NCBI GenBank assembly: GCA_020638635.1
Contig: JACKIE010000002.1
Coordinates: 186,001-250,000, forward strand
Reading direction: 5' to 3'
Length of the DNA stretch: 64,000 bases
Source of the DNA: Planctomycetota bacterium
GTDB taxonomy: Bacteria > Planctomycetota > UBA8742 > UBA2392
Position 1 is the stretch's first letter. Each line of letters starts with the position of its first letter. Shown here in pieces: positions 1 to 8,064 of the stretch. The notes below the pieces were generated by a model. It was not told where the DNA came from, did not search any database, and saw only the letters and a list, made by a program, of their open reading frames with translations. Made by a program: the position numbers and the translations under genes.

Positions 1-477
1 CTGATCAACGAAAAGGGCGAGCCGGATGTCACCTACAACGTGGCGGACGCCGACCCCATGTTCGTTGGCGACACCACCGTCACGGCGTTCGTCACCAAGC
101 GCAAGCAGGCGGTGCTGATCAACGAGGTCAACAAGTGGACCTACACGGGCATCAACTGCACCGTGGTCGGCCCCGGCTCCGAGGGCGAGGCGATCGAGAC
201 CAGCTTCAGCGCCGTGTTCAAGACCGAAGAGCTGCCCGGCCGTTCCACCTACGGCGTGACGGCCGCCTCGCCGTTCTTCGGCGGCCTGTACACGGGTGAT
301 GAGCGTAACTGCAAGTTCGCCTGCCCGGCGGGCGTCCTGGAGGCCGACATCGCCAAGGGCGCCATGAAGCTCTACGCCTGGAGCCGCGAGCCCAAGGGCC
401 TGGCAGCGATCAACCCCAAGGGCAAGGAGTTCTTCGTGGCCGGCGGCACCGGGCTCACGACGTACAAGATCAAGTAA
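1..477 (+). CDS. hypothetical protein, 5'-truncated by the window edge
   Basis: The reading frame is open from base 1 to a TAA at 475-477 (158 residues visible), so the true start lies outside the window. A GTG at 40 could serve as a start, but the frame continues upstream of it with protein-like sequence (LINEKGEPDVTYN). The visible part is rich in beta-forming and Gly/Thr residues, with two Cys (in GINCTVVG and NCKFACPAG regions), and ends GLTTYKIK. I do not recognise a family. A strong intrinsic terminator follows 13 bp downstream, so this is the last gene of its transcript. Confidence 0.7.
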   Translation: MINEKGEPDVTYNVADADPMFVGDTTVTAFVTKRKQAVLINEVNKWTYTGINCTVVGPGSEGEAIETSFSAVFKTEELPGRSTYGVTAASPFFGGLYTGDERNCKFACPAGVLEADIAKGAMKLYAWSREPKGLAAINPKGKEFFVAGGTGLTTYKIK

Positions 478-490
478 ACCGCGCTTGCCG

Positions 491-532
491 CCGGGGCTGT
501 CCTGAAGAACTGGGACAGCCCCGGTTTCTTTT
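491..532 (+). terminator. intrinsic terminator after the truncated first gene
   Basis: A 12-bp perfect stem (491-502 with 513-524) has a 10-nt loop and is followed by TTTCTTTT. It ends the first gene's transcript just before fmt. Confidence 0.9.
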
Positions 533-546
533 CGTATCTTCCCGCC

Positions 547-1494
547 ATGCGCACGGTCTTCCTTGGCACGCCGGAAATCGCACTGCCCACCCTGAGGGCT
601 ATGGCCGCGAGCAGCGAGTTCCGGCCTCTGGCCGTGTTCACGCAGCCCGCGGCCCGGCGCTCAAGGCGCGGCGGCGCGGAGTCAAGCCCGGTGGGGGTCG
701 AGGCGCTGCGACTGGGGTTGCCCGTGCACGAGGTAGAGGCTGTAAGCGGCGGCGAAGCGCTGCAGCGACTGGTTGAGCTGCGGCCGGAGGTGATTGTGGT
801 GGTCGCCTTCGGCCAGATCCTGAAGAAGGCGGTGCTGAACCTGCCGCGCCATGGCTGCCTGAACTTTCACCCCAGCATGCTGCCGAAGTACCGCGGCGCG
901 GCGCCGGTGCAGCGCGCCGTGCTGGATGGCGTGGTGGAATCTGGCCTGACCATCATGCGCCTGGTGCGCAGGCTTGACGCCGGGCCGATCCTGCTGCAGC
1001 GGCCCTGGCGGCTTGACCCGGGCAAGAACGCCGATGAGCTGCTGGCCGAAGCCGGTGAGCTGGGTGCTCCCATGATGCTGGAGGCGCTGGGCAGGCTGGA
1101 AAGCGGCATCACGGCCGTCGAGCAGGACGAGGCCCAGGTCAGCTTCGCGCCGCCTCTGGAGAAGGCGGACGGGGAATTGCGGCTCAGCGAGAGTGCAACG
1201 CAGGTGGTGAACCGCATCCGCGCGGTGCAACCCTGGCCCAAGGCGGAAACCTGGCTGAAGACGGATGACGGCGGCGAGTTGCGGGTGTTAATCCATAGAG
1301 CGGAAATTGCGCACAACAGCGGTTCCGGCGCCGTCGGCGAGGTGCTTGCGATCGAGAAGCGCGGAATCGTGATCGCCTGCGGCCAGGGCGCGGTATGCTT
1401 TACGGAGATCCAGCTCGAAGGAAAGCCCCGCAAGCCGGCGCGCGACGTGGCGAACGGCCTGCGCCTGAAACCCGGCGCGAAGTTCCGCGGTTGA
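547..1494 (+). CDS. fmt: methionyl-tRNA formyltransferase
   Basis: Formylates initiator Met-tRNA using 10-formyl-THF, in the cytoplasm. The 315 residues match the family length. The N-terminal Rossmann-type domain carries the catalytic triad at the same numbers as E. coli Fmt: Asn106 and His108 in CLNFHPSMLPKYRGAAPVQ, and Asp144 in RRLDAGPIL. The C-terminal OB-like domain (from about 205) is complete. There is no Shine-Dalgarno sequence, but a -10-like TATCTT (535-540) sits 6 nt before the ATG, suggesting a leaderless mRNA starting at or near the start codon. The next gene begins 2 nt after the stop, so the two are probably co-transcribed. Confidence 0.96.
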   Translation: MRTVFLGTPEIALPTLRAMAASSEFRPLAVFTQPAARRSRRGGAESSPVGVEALRLGLPVHEVEAVSGGEALQRLVELRPEVIVVVAFGQILKKAVLNLPRHGCLNFHPSMLPKYRGAAPVQRAVLDGVVESGLTIMRLVRRLDAGPILLQRPWRLDPGKNADELLAEAGELGAPMMLEALGRLESGITAVEQDEAQVSFAPPLEKADGELRLSESATQVVNRIRAVQPWPKAETWLKTDDGGELRVLIHRAEIAHNSGSGAVGEVLAIEKRGIVIACGQGAVCFTEIQLEGKPRKPARDVANGLRLKPGAKFRG

Positions 1495-1496
1495 AC

Positions 1497-2975
1497 ATGG
1501 CGAAGAAAGAGTCCAAAGCAGGCCAGATGGAAGGCACCGCGGTCGAGACCGCGGCCGAGCCCGCGCGCGTGCCGCCGGCGCCTGAGCCGCTGACGCTGGG
1601 CTCGCTGGTGCACAAGAACCGCATCGTGGACCTCAAGGGCACCGACAAGAACCTGGCGCTGGAGCAGATGGTGGCGACCGCCGCCCGCGCCCTGAACCTG
1701 GACGCCAGCCGGCAGGTGGACCTGACGGCCGCCGTGCAGGCGCGCGACGCCGCGCTGAGCACGCAGCTGGGGCGCGGCTGGGCGGCGCCCCACGCCATGA
1801 TCGAGGGCGCGCCTGAGCTCGTGATGGTGGTCGGGCGCAGCAAGGCAGGTATCGACTACGGCCGGCCCGAGCTGGGACGCGTGCACCTGGTGTTCCTGTT
1901 CGTGAGCTCACCCAAGACGCACGACCAGTACCTGCGCGTGCTGGGGCAGCTCGCCAACGCGCTCAAGGACAGCGAGCAGAACGGGCGGCTCGAGCTGGCC
2001 TTGAACGCCGACACGCCCACCAAGCTGCGCAAGGCGCTGGGCGACAAGATGCGGCAGACGCGGGTGGTGGTCTCGCGCCGCTTACCACAGGTGACGCGGG
2101 CGCTGATCCGCAACCTGCTGCGGTTTGCCGACGACATCGACGCAGAGGCGATCATCCTGTTCAGCGACGTGTTCCGGAACCCGAGCCTGCTGGCCTCGTT
2201 CATCAGCCGCAAGATCGTGCTGGCCACGCGCTCGGCCGACATCCCGGACGTGCTGGTGGAAAAGGCCCGCGGCGTGGTGCACCTTGCGCGCGGCGATTTC
2301 AGCGAGGAAAGCGCCGTACAGCTCGCGCTGCTGTCTGCGGGCGCCAAGGGCATGCTGGGAGAAGGCAGCCGCGTGGTGGCCGTATGCGGCGAGAAAGGCA
2401 GCGACACGTTCGACACGGTGCGCATCGAGACGCCGCGCCTGATGCTGACCCGCATCTTCAGCAAGGCCGCTAAGGAAAGCGTACAGCCGGAGGTTTTCGA
2501 GCGCGCGCTGCAATTGATGCTCGAGTTGTCCGAAGAAGGGCGTGAGGGCAAGCCGATCGGTACCACCATGGTGCTCGGCGATGAGGAAGTCGTGCGCGAG
2601 ATGACCCAGCAGCTCACCATCAACCCGTTCCGCGGCTACGACGAATCCGAGCGCAACGTGCTGGACCCGGCGCTGGAGGAGACCATCAAGGAGTTCTCGC
2701 TGCTCGACGGCGCGTTCGTGGTGGGCGGCGGCGGCGTGCTGCATTCCGCGGGTGCCTACCTTTCGCCGCCGGCCGAGGCGCGCGTGGACCTGTCCTCCGG
2801 CCTGGGCACGCGCCACCGCGTGGCGGCGGCGATCACCAAGATGACCAAGGCCTTGGCGATCGTGCTGTCCCAGAGCACCGGGCGTGTGACCGTGTTCCGC
2901 GGCGGCAAGTCGGTGATGACCATCAGCCCCACACGCAGCCGCGTCGAGATTCCTTCCACGGGCGACGAGTCGTGA
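1497..2975 (+). CDS. diadenylate cyclase (DacZ/CdaZ-like) with N-terminal PTS EIIA domain
   Basis: Predicted to make c-di-AMP from two ATP. I place the start at ATG 1497 (492 aa), because a longer upstream frame would overlap fmt. Domains: a short Pro/Ala-rich leader; a PTS EIIA type 2 (fructose/Ntr) domain at about 32-182 with the phospho-acceptor His99 in GRGWAAPHAMIEG; a middle domain at about 186-360 resembling the pyruvate-kinase-C-like region of archaeal CdaZ; and a C-terminal DAC domain with the signatures DGA (404-406) and GTRHR (437-441). No membrane segment is seen, so it should be soluble. The next gene overlaps it by 4 nt. The DAC and EIIA assignments are strong. That phosphorylation of His99 controls the cyclase is inference. 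Confidence 0.88.
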   Translation: MAKKESKAGQMEGTAVETAAEPARVPPAPEPLTLGSLVHKNRIVDLKGTDKNLALEQMVATAARALNLDASRQVDLTAAVQARDAALSTQLGRGWAAPHAMIEGAPELVMVVGRSKAGIDYGRPELGRVHLVFLFVSSPKTHDQYLRVLGQLANALKDSEQNGRLELALNADTPTKLRKALGDKMRQTRVVVSRRLPQVTRALIRNLLRFADDIDAEAIILFSDVFRNPSLLASFISRKIVLATRSADIPDVLVEKARGVVHLARGDFSEESAVQLALLSAGAKGMLGEGSRVVAVCGEKGSDTFDTVRIETPRLMLTRIFSKAAKESVQPEVFERALQLMLELSEEGREGKPIGTTMVLGDEEVVREMTQQLTINPFRGYDESERNVLDPALEETIKEFSLLDGAFVVGGGGVLHSAGAYLSPPAEARVDLSSGLGTRHRVAAAITKMTKALAIVLSQSTGRVTVFRGGKSVMTISPTRSRVEIPSTGDES

Positions 2976-3367
2976 GCGAGCCGGGCGAAATCAGGCAGGC
3001 CGAGGCGGTGCGCAAGGGCGAGGGCAAGGTCGTCGAGGCCGAAGTCGTCCGCGAGTCCGCAAGCAGCGGCGAGGTCGAGCGCGTCACGGTGCGGCGCATC
3101 CCGGGCGGCATGCTGTTCGGGCGCAGCGCTTTCGAGTTCGGCGGCGACCCGGCCCTGGCACGCAAGCGCCTGCGCGACCTGCAGTTCAAGCTGTGGCTGT
3201 GGTTGCTCGGCTTTGCGGCCATCGCCGCCGGCTGCTTTTACGGCGCATTCGTCACCGAGGTGGTGATCTGGGCGGCCATGCTGCTGGTCGGCGGCGCGGT
3301 CTGCCTATTCTGCGTGTCGTTCCTCTGGATGATCATCTGGGCCGTGCGCCGCATTCCCAAGCCGTAA
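2972..3367 (+). CDS. small two-TM membrane protein, unknown function
   Basis: 131 aa. The GTG start (2972) overlaps the stop of the cyclase gene in a GTGA arrangement, implying translational coupling. The N-terminal 65 residues are charged and soluble (GEGKVVEAEVVRES region). Two hydrophobic helices follow, around residues 74-94 (LWLWLLGFAAIAAG) and 98-124 (WAAMLLVGGAVCLF), ending in a basic tail. I recognise no family. Coupling to a c-di-AMP cyclase makes a regulator, tether or target of that enzyme plausible, but this rests on context alone. Confidence 0.75.
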   Translation: MSEPGEIRQAEAVRKGEGKVVEAEVVRESASSGEVERVTVRRIPGGMLFGRSAFEFGGDPALARKRLRDLQFKLWLWLLGFAAIAAGCFYGAFVTEVVIWAAMLLVGGAVCLFCVSFLWMIIWAVRRIPKP

Positions 3368-3389
3368 CACGCCGCCTAGAATCCCGCCC

Positions 3390-4199
3390 ATGACTACCAA
3401 CCGCAACCCGCAGGCCGCGCAGATGGCTGATGAATCCATGGTGCGCAACCTGGCCGCGCAGGCCCAGGCGATCTGGCCGCAGGAGCGCGCACTGTTCGAG
3501 CGCTACGGCGCGCCGGCCCGCATCCTGGACCTGGCCTGCGGCACCGGCGAGATCACGCGCCGCCTGGCCGAGTTGTTTCCGCAGGCGCAGATCACCGGCG
3601 TTGACCTTGAGGAAACGCACCTCAACACCGCTCGCAAGTCCACGGCCGCGTTCGGCCCGCGCGTGAGCTTCGAGAAGGGTGACGCCTTCGAACTGGGCTT
3701 TGATGACGGCAGTTTCGAGCTCAGCGTCGTGCGCCATATGTTGCAGGCCGTGCCCGATGCCGACCGGGTGCTGGCGCAGCTCAAACGCGTGACGCGCCCC
3801 GGCGGCCGCCTGCACGTGCTGGCGGAAGACTACTCGATGATGCACTTCTGGCCCGTCGCCACGGACACGGACGAGTTCTGGCGCCTCGGGCCCGTGACCT
3901 ACGCGCGCAACACCGGCAGCGACCTGCGCAGCGGCCGCAAGATCTTCAACTGGCTGAGCGAACTGGGCTGCCGCGACGTGCGGGTGGACTACGTGGTGTG
4001 CGACATAGTGCGCGTAGAGCGCGAACTGTTCGCGAGCATCTGGGAGGCCTGGCGCGACGGCTACACCGACGTGATCGCGCAGAACACGAGCCTCAGCCGC
4101 GAGCAGGTGTGGGAAGGCTGGAACGACATGATCGCCGCCATCCGCAACCCGCAAGGCTACGCCTGCTGGCAGATCCCGGTGATCAGCGCGGTGGTGTAG
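3390..4199 (+). CDS. class I SAM-dependent methyltransferase
   Basis: 269 aa. The Rossmann methyltransferase core has motif I ILDLACGTGE (about 48-57), the acidic motif II end ITGVDLEE, motif III GDAFEL and the post-motif region RVTRPGGRLHVLAEDY. This is typical of the methyltransferase 11/25 group. The substrate cannot be read from the sequence. A TAGAAT -10-like box (3377-3382) lies 7 nt before the ATG with no Shine-Dalgarno, so the gene may be read from its own leaderless transcript although it follows the c-di-AMP operon by only 22 nt. It is convergent with trxB. Confidence 0.88.
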   Translation: MTTNRNPQAAQMADESMVRNLAAQAQAIWPQERALFERYGAPARILDLACGTGEITRRLAELFPQAQITGVDLEETHLNTARKSTAAFGPRVSFEKGDAFELGFDDGSFELSVVRHMLQAVPDADRVLAQLKRVTRPGGRLHVLAEDYSMMHFWPVATDTDEFWRLGPVTYARNTGSDLRSGRKIFNWLSELGCRDVRVDYVVCDIVRVERELFASIWEAWRDGYTDVIAQNTSLSREQVWEGWNDMIAAIRNPQGYACWQIPVISAVV

Positions 4200-4202
4200 G
4201 GG

Positions 4203-4292
4203 CACAGGCATTCCTGCCTGTGGTCGCGACGAAGTTTTCGCGACAATCGGGCTTCGCTCCACTCAGCCCCACTGGCAGGAATGCCGGTGCCA
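4203..4292. repeat. dispersed palindrome (CACAGGC core) between convergent genes
   Basis: A 20-bp near-perfect palindrome, CACAGGCATTCCTGCCTGTG, at 4203-4222 is followed by a second hairpin-forming stretch at 4224-4245 and by an inverted partial copy (GGCAGGAATGCC, 4274-4285). A close relative with G and C substitutions sits at 41741-41762. It may act as a bidirectional terminator or be a REP-like element. Confidence 0.7.
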
Positions 4293-4305
4293 CTGGGCGT
4301 CGCCC

Positions 4306-5271
4306 CTACTCGTGCTCTGCCAGCCAGCGCTCGGCGTCGATCGCCGCCATGCAGCCTGAGCCGGCCGCCGTGATGGCCTGCCGGTAGGTGTGGTCCTGCA
4401 CGTCGCCGCAGGCGAACACGCCTTCCACGCTGGTGTACGTGTTGGGGTGGCCCTTGGGCCCGCCGGCCTCGGCGCCTGTCACCAGGTAGCCGTTGTCGTG
4501 CATCTTGAGCTGGCCTTTGAACAGGTCGGTGTTGGGGATGTGGCCAATGGCCAGGAACACGCCGTCAGCCTTGATTTCGCTGACTTCGCCGGTCCTGGTG
4601 TTCTTGCTCTTGATGCCGCACACGGTGCCGTTTTCGCGCAGCAGGTACTCGGTGGGCTGCTCATTGAGCGTCCACTTGATCTTCTCGTTCTTCTGCGCGC
4701 GCTCCAGCATGGTGGTGCTGGCGCGGAATTCTTCGCGGCGGTGAACCAGGTTCACGTCACCGAAGCGCGTCAGGAAGGTGGCCTCTTCCATGGCCGTGTC
4801 GCCGCCGCCGATCACGATCATGCTCTTGTTGCGGTAGAACGCGCCGTCGCAGGTGGCGCAGGTGTGCAGGCCGCGGCTGATCAGCTTCTGCTCGCCGGGG
4901 ATGTTCAGCAGGCGCGAGCGCGCGCCGGTGGCGATGATCACCGCCTCGGCAGTGTAGAGCGTGTCGTCCACCCAGACCTTGAAGGGGCGCTCGCTGAAGT
5001 CAACCTTGCTGACGTCAACGTCCTCAAACTCGGCGCCGAAGTCGATCGCCTGCTGGCGCATGCGGGCCATCAGCTCGGGTCCCGCGATGCCGCCTCCCGG
5101 AAAGCCGGGGAAGTTCTCGATCTCCGTGGTCAGCATCAGCTGGCCGCCCGGGGGGCCTCCCGCGCCGAAGCCCGCGAACACGTGGGGTTTCAGGCCGGCG
5201 CGCGCCGCGTAAAGGGCCGCGGTGTCGCCCGCGGGGCCGGATCCGATGACAATCACCTTGTGCTCGCTCAT
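4306..5271 (-). CDS. trxB: thioredoxin reductase (NADPH)
   Basis: Reduces thioredoxin with NADPH through FAD. 321 aa from the ATG at 5271, which has an AAAGG ribosome site; an upstream Met at 5316 is less likely. FAD-binding GSGPAGDTAAL (11-20), the redox pair C138-A-T-C141 followed by Asp, NADPH-binding GGGDTAMEEA, and the C-terminal GVFACGDVQD motif are all present. Length and order match bacterial low-Mr TrxB. The gene is convergent with the methyltransferase gene. Confidence 0.96.
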   Translation of the reverse strand: MSEHKVIVIGSGPAGDTAALYAARAGLKPHVFAGFGAGGPPGGQLMLTTEIENFPGFPGGGIAGPELMARMRQQAIDFGAEFEDVDVSKVDFSERPFKVWVDDTLYTAEAVIIATGARSRLLNIPGEQKLISRGLHTCATCDGAFYRNKSMIVIGGGDTAMEEATFLTRFGDVNLVHRREEFRASTTMLERAQKNEKIKWTLNEQPTEYLLRENGTVCGIKSKNTRTGEVSEIKADGVFLAIGHIPNTDLFKGQLKMHDNGYLVTGAEAGGPKGHPNTYTSVEGVFACGDVQDHTYRQAITAAGSGCMAAIDAERWLAEHE

Positions 5272-5382
5272 GTCTGACCTTTCAAGACCGGTTGTGTTTT
5301 CGAAGCTGTATAACAAGGCCGCCGTGCGCTGACACCCCTGAACACTGGCGCCTGCACTGTTTCGGCCCTAACATCCCGCACA

Positions 5383-5823
5383 ATGGCGGAACGCAAGGTC
5401 AATATCTGGTTCGCGCTGCTGCTGGGCTGGCTGGTTCCCGGTTTGGGGCACTTTTACGCCAGGCGGCAGCTGCACGGGCTGTTTTATTTCGCCACCATAG
5501 TCGGGCTGTATGGCGCCGGGATGGTGATCTCCGATGGCACCGCCGTAAACGCCACGGACCACTTCTGGTATTTCCTGTGCCAGCTGCTGGCCGGTCCGGT
5601 CACGTTCGCCATCGAAGCTCTCCGCCACCCGGAGGGCATCTACCTTGGCGAAAGCATCAGCATCATGGCCCACCAGACCGGCGTGGTGTACGCGGCCGTC
5701 GCGGGCGTGCTGAACCTGATTTCGATCTGCGAACTTTACCGCCGTCACGCGCATCCCGAAGAGCCCGGGCCCTCCGACACCATGCGGGTGGACGCCATCA
5801 GCGGCAAGCAGGAGACGGCCTGA
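5383..5823 (+). CDS. multi-pass membrane protein, unknown (TM2-like start)
   Basis: 146 aa. It begins with FALLLGWLVPGLGHFYARRQ, a Gly/Pro-rich first helix like those at the start of TM2/DUF6677-type proteins, and has about four hydrophobic segments before a polar tail with HPEEPGPSD. The function is unknown. A TAACAT hexamer ends 8 nt before the ATG without a Shine-Dalgarno, so it may be leaderless. The next small gene overlaps its stop codon. Confidence 0.8.
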   Translation: MAERKVNIWFALLLGWLVPGLGHFYARRQLHGLFYFATIVGLYGAGMVISDGTAVNATDHFWYFLCQLLAGPVTFAIEALRHPEGIYLGESISIMAHQTGVVYAAVAGVLNLISICELYRRHAHPEEPGPSDTMRVDAISGKQETA

Positions 5824-6014
5824 TGGACGCGCTGACTTACGCCCTGTACTACGCGCCGGTCGCAATCATTGGCGGCCTGGTGATGGGCGTGGCCGGCAGC
5901 CGTGAGTTCAAGCGCGGGTTGCTGCGTGGCGCACTGAACGGCGCGCTGCTTCTGGGCGGCATGGCGGCGCTGATCTTCCTGGCGCAGCTCGCGACGGATC
6001 CCACGATTCTTTAG
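5823..6014 (+). CDS. small hydrophobic protein, unknown
   Basis: 63 aa from the ATG at 5823, which shares its A with the preceding TGA (TGATG), so it is probably translated by coupling. Two hydrophobic helices (YAPVAIIGGLVMGVAG and ALLLGGMAALIFLAQLA) flank a basic loop. It probably works with the preceding membrane protein. No family is recognised. The heptamer-repeat element at 6015 begins immediately after its stop codon. Confidence 0.7.
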   Translation: MDALTYALYYAPVAIIGGLVMGVAGSREFKRGLLRGALNGALLLGGMAALIFLAQLATDPTIL

Positions 6015-6184
6015 AGATCAAAGGCCAGAGATCACAGGCCAGAGGTCGGAGGCCACGGAGAAGGCCTGCAGCTGCTTCCAGCGTGGTTCGACCGTAAAAC
6101 CGCGAGGATGGCATGTCATTCAGTCACAGGCCCCGTATTGCTCTTCCCTGACCTCCGGCCTCTATACTCTGACCTCTGCCTCTG
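6015..6184. repeat. gene-free inverted heptamer-repeat element (AGAGGTC type)
   Basis: The left arm (6015-6055) is a run of 7-nt units such as AGGCCAG and AGGTCGG. The right arm (6146-6184) reads as AGAGGTC-like units on the other strand. About 90 bp without an ORF lie between them. The left arm starts on the base after a stop codon, as in the gene-bearing copies elsewhere in the window. Confidence 0.75.
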
Positions 6185-6246
6185 CCCGTTGCCCCGCCGC
6201 GCCATAACTGCTGAAATTGGTACTTTCTGACGCACCGGAGTTTCCC

Positions 6247-7428
6247 TTGAGCGCGCGCGAGGCAGTGGTTCGCGAATTCGCCCCCGGCGAGCTGGTCTGC
6301 CGCCAGGGCGCGCAGGCGAATCGCGCGTTCATACTCAGGGCCGGCAGCCTGCGCAGTTCCGTGGTGCCGGAGAAGGTCCTCACAGAAGCCGACGATGCGC
6401 GCTTGCGCCGTGGGCATGACGTCAATCTGTACACGGAGGCCGGCGCGATTCTCGAGTTGGAAGGCGGGCTGACCGGCCACTACCTCACCAGCCTAATCGC
6501 GGGTGAAACCACCATTGTTGCGGAGTTCCCGGTGGATACGCGCGCCGTCATGAGCATGATACAAGAAGCCCCGGCCTTCGGGTTGTCGCTCGCGCGTTCC
6601 CTTGCGCGGCGCATGGTGGCAGCCAACAAGAGCCTGGGCGGCGCGCAACGGCTGGCCAGCCGCTTCTTGCGCGACTTCCAGGGTCTGTGTACGGACTTCT
6701 ACAACCTTGTGCAACGCATCGGCGACGATGCAGAAGGCGAAGACGACGTGCTGCAGGTGCTGAGCGCAGCCAAGCGCTCCTGGAGCTACGGCAACGGTGA
6801 AGTCGGCGGCGCCGAGCTGACCAAGAACACTCGCGTGATCATGGCGCGCGTGGTGGACGACCGAAACATGGTGGGCAAGCAGCATCGCCTCAAGGCCGGC
6901 GACCTGCTGTGCCGCCGCGGCGACCCCGGCTATTCGGTTTACCTGCTCGTTAGCGGGCGCCTGTCGGTGCGTATCGGCAGCGAGCAGTACGGTGTGGTAC
7001 GCCCCGGTGAAACGGTGGGCGAGATCGGCGTGCTGCTGGGCGATGAAGAGCCCAAACGAATTGCAGATATCCAGGCCGATGAACCCAGCGTGGTGGGCGT
7101 GATTCCCAGCGATCAGTTTCCAAAGCTGGTGATGGAACAGCCCAAGTTGCTGATCAACCTGTGCCGGCTGATGTGCCTGCGCGTAAAGTCATTCGAGCAA
7201 CTGGCTGGCGAAAGCGAAGACGCCCTGCGCGCGGTGGCTGCCCGCTACGTGGGCGAAGACGCGACGTTCCTTGAGGACGTGGAGAAGCTGCGCGAGCAGC
7301 TGGAGATGCTGGCCGGCGAACACGACCTCCCGCTGGAAGGCGAGGTCGAAGCGCTGAATGCCATGGGCGAACGCTGGCTTGCGCGTCGTGAAGAGTTGAA
7401 CGAAAAACTTCCCGCCGAGACAAGCTGA
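6247..7428 (+). CDS. protein with two cyclic-nucleotide-binding-like (Crp/cNMP) domains
   Basis: About 393 aa from TTG 6247, chosen because CGGAG lies 6 nt upstream; a TTG at 6217 in the same frame is an alternative. The first cNMP beta-roll spans about 1-120 (GELVCRQGAQANRAFILRAG). The second spans about 215-340 (GDLLCRRGDPGYSVYLLVSG, then GETVGEIGVLLGDEEPKR). No DNA-binding domain is visible, so this is not a simple Crp regulator. The phosphate-binding cassette is degenerate (the usual Arg-Ser-Ala is missing), so nucleotide binding is uncertain. The C-terminus is charged and helical. Confidence 0.82.
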   Translation: MSAREAVVREFAPGELVCRQGAQANRAFILRAGSLRSSVVPEKVLTEADDARLRRGHDVNLYTEAGAILELEGGLTGHYLTSLIAGETTIVAEFPVDTRAVMSMIQEAPAFGLSLARSLARRMVAANKSLGGAQRLASRFLRDFQGLCTDFYNLVQRIGDDAEGEDDVLQVLSAAKRSWSYGNGEVGGAELTKNTRVIMARVVDDRNMVGKQHRLKAGDLLCRRGDPGYSVYLLVSGRLSVRIGSEQYGVVRPGETVGEIGVLLGDEEPKRIADIQADEPSVVGVIPSDQFPKLVMEQPKLLINLCRLMCLRVKSFEQLAGESEDALRAVAARYVGEDATFLEDVEKLREQLEMLAGEHDLPLEGEVEALNAMGERWLARREELNEKLPAETS

Positions 7429-7989
7429 TCAGCGCCACTGCAGGTCCGACGAGCCTGTGGTCCAGGCGAACTTCAATGAACCTCTCCCCTTGTCGGCCGC
7501 GGCCGGGGTCGGTGAGCAGGTTACCTCGACGTCATGGACTTCGCCGCGCAGCTCTCGGGGATCAGGGTCCACGTTGTAGTACTTGCCGCTGAACGAACCG
7601 CCGGCGTGTTCCCGTGAGAACGCCTGGAAGGCCTGAAACGAGAGGCCGGTCCGGGCAAACGACACCCGCAGATAGTCGCGGGCTGTACCCATCAATTGCT
7701 CGCCTTCCGCCCGCTGGGCGTCACGGGTATTAGCGGAGGAAGCGGCCATTCCGACCATCGCCACAACGACCATGAACACCAGCATCAGCAAGACGCCGCC
7801 GATGATCAGTCCCCAGGCCCATCCGGGCATGCCCTTCTTCGCGGGCTGGTAGTAGGGGTACTGCTGCATCGCGTACTGAGGAGCTCCCGGGGCGGCCTGC
7901 TGCGGGTACTGCTGATATTGCGGCCCCTGGGGTTGCTGCGGGTAAGGCTGGCCCTGCGGCTGCTGTGAATAGCCGGGTGGGGGTTGCAT
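7429..7989 (-). CDS. Pro/Gln-rich single-TM protein, unknown
   Basis: 186 aa. A 50-residue N-terminus made of Pro, Gln, Gly and Tyr (QQPQGQPYPQQPQGP) precedes one membrane helix (about 56-82, GWAWGLIIGGVLLMLVFMVV) and a 100-residue, presumably extracytoplasmic, domain with one Cys. GGGAGAG precedes the ATG. The stop codon abuts the stop of the convergent cNMP gene (TGATCA). The layout resembles planctomycete proteins with low-complexity cytoplasmic tails. No function can be named. Confidence 0.8.
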   Translation of the reverse strand: MQPPPGYSQQPQGQPYPQQPQGPQYQQYPQQAAPGAPQYAMQQYPYYQPAKKGMPGWAWGLIIGGVLLMLVFMVVVAMVGMAASSANTRDAQRAEGEQLMGTARDYLRVSFARTGLSFQAFQAFSREHAGGSFSGKYYNVDPDPRELRGEVHDVEVTCSPTPAAADKGRGSLKFAWTTGSSDLQWR

Positions 7990-8064
7990 GGTTCTCTCCC
8001 GTGAGATCGCAATCAGTGTATGCCGAGACGATCCGTTCGCAAATTGGAAAACGTCAAAGCTTCG

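Noticed and set aside
1395..1496. Upstream start for the c-di-AMP cyclase
   Set aside because: It would overlap 100 nt of fmt and add residues unrelated to the EIIA domain.
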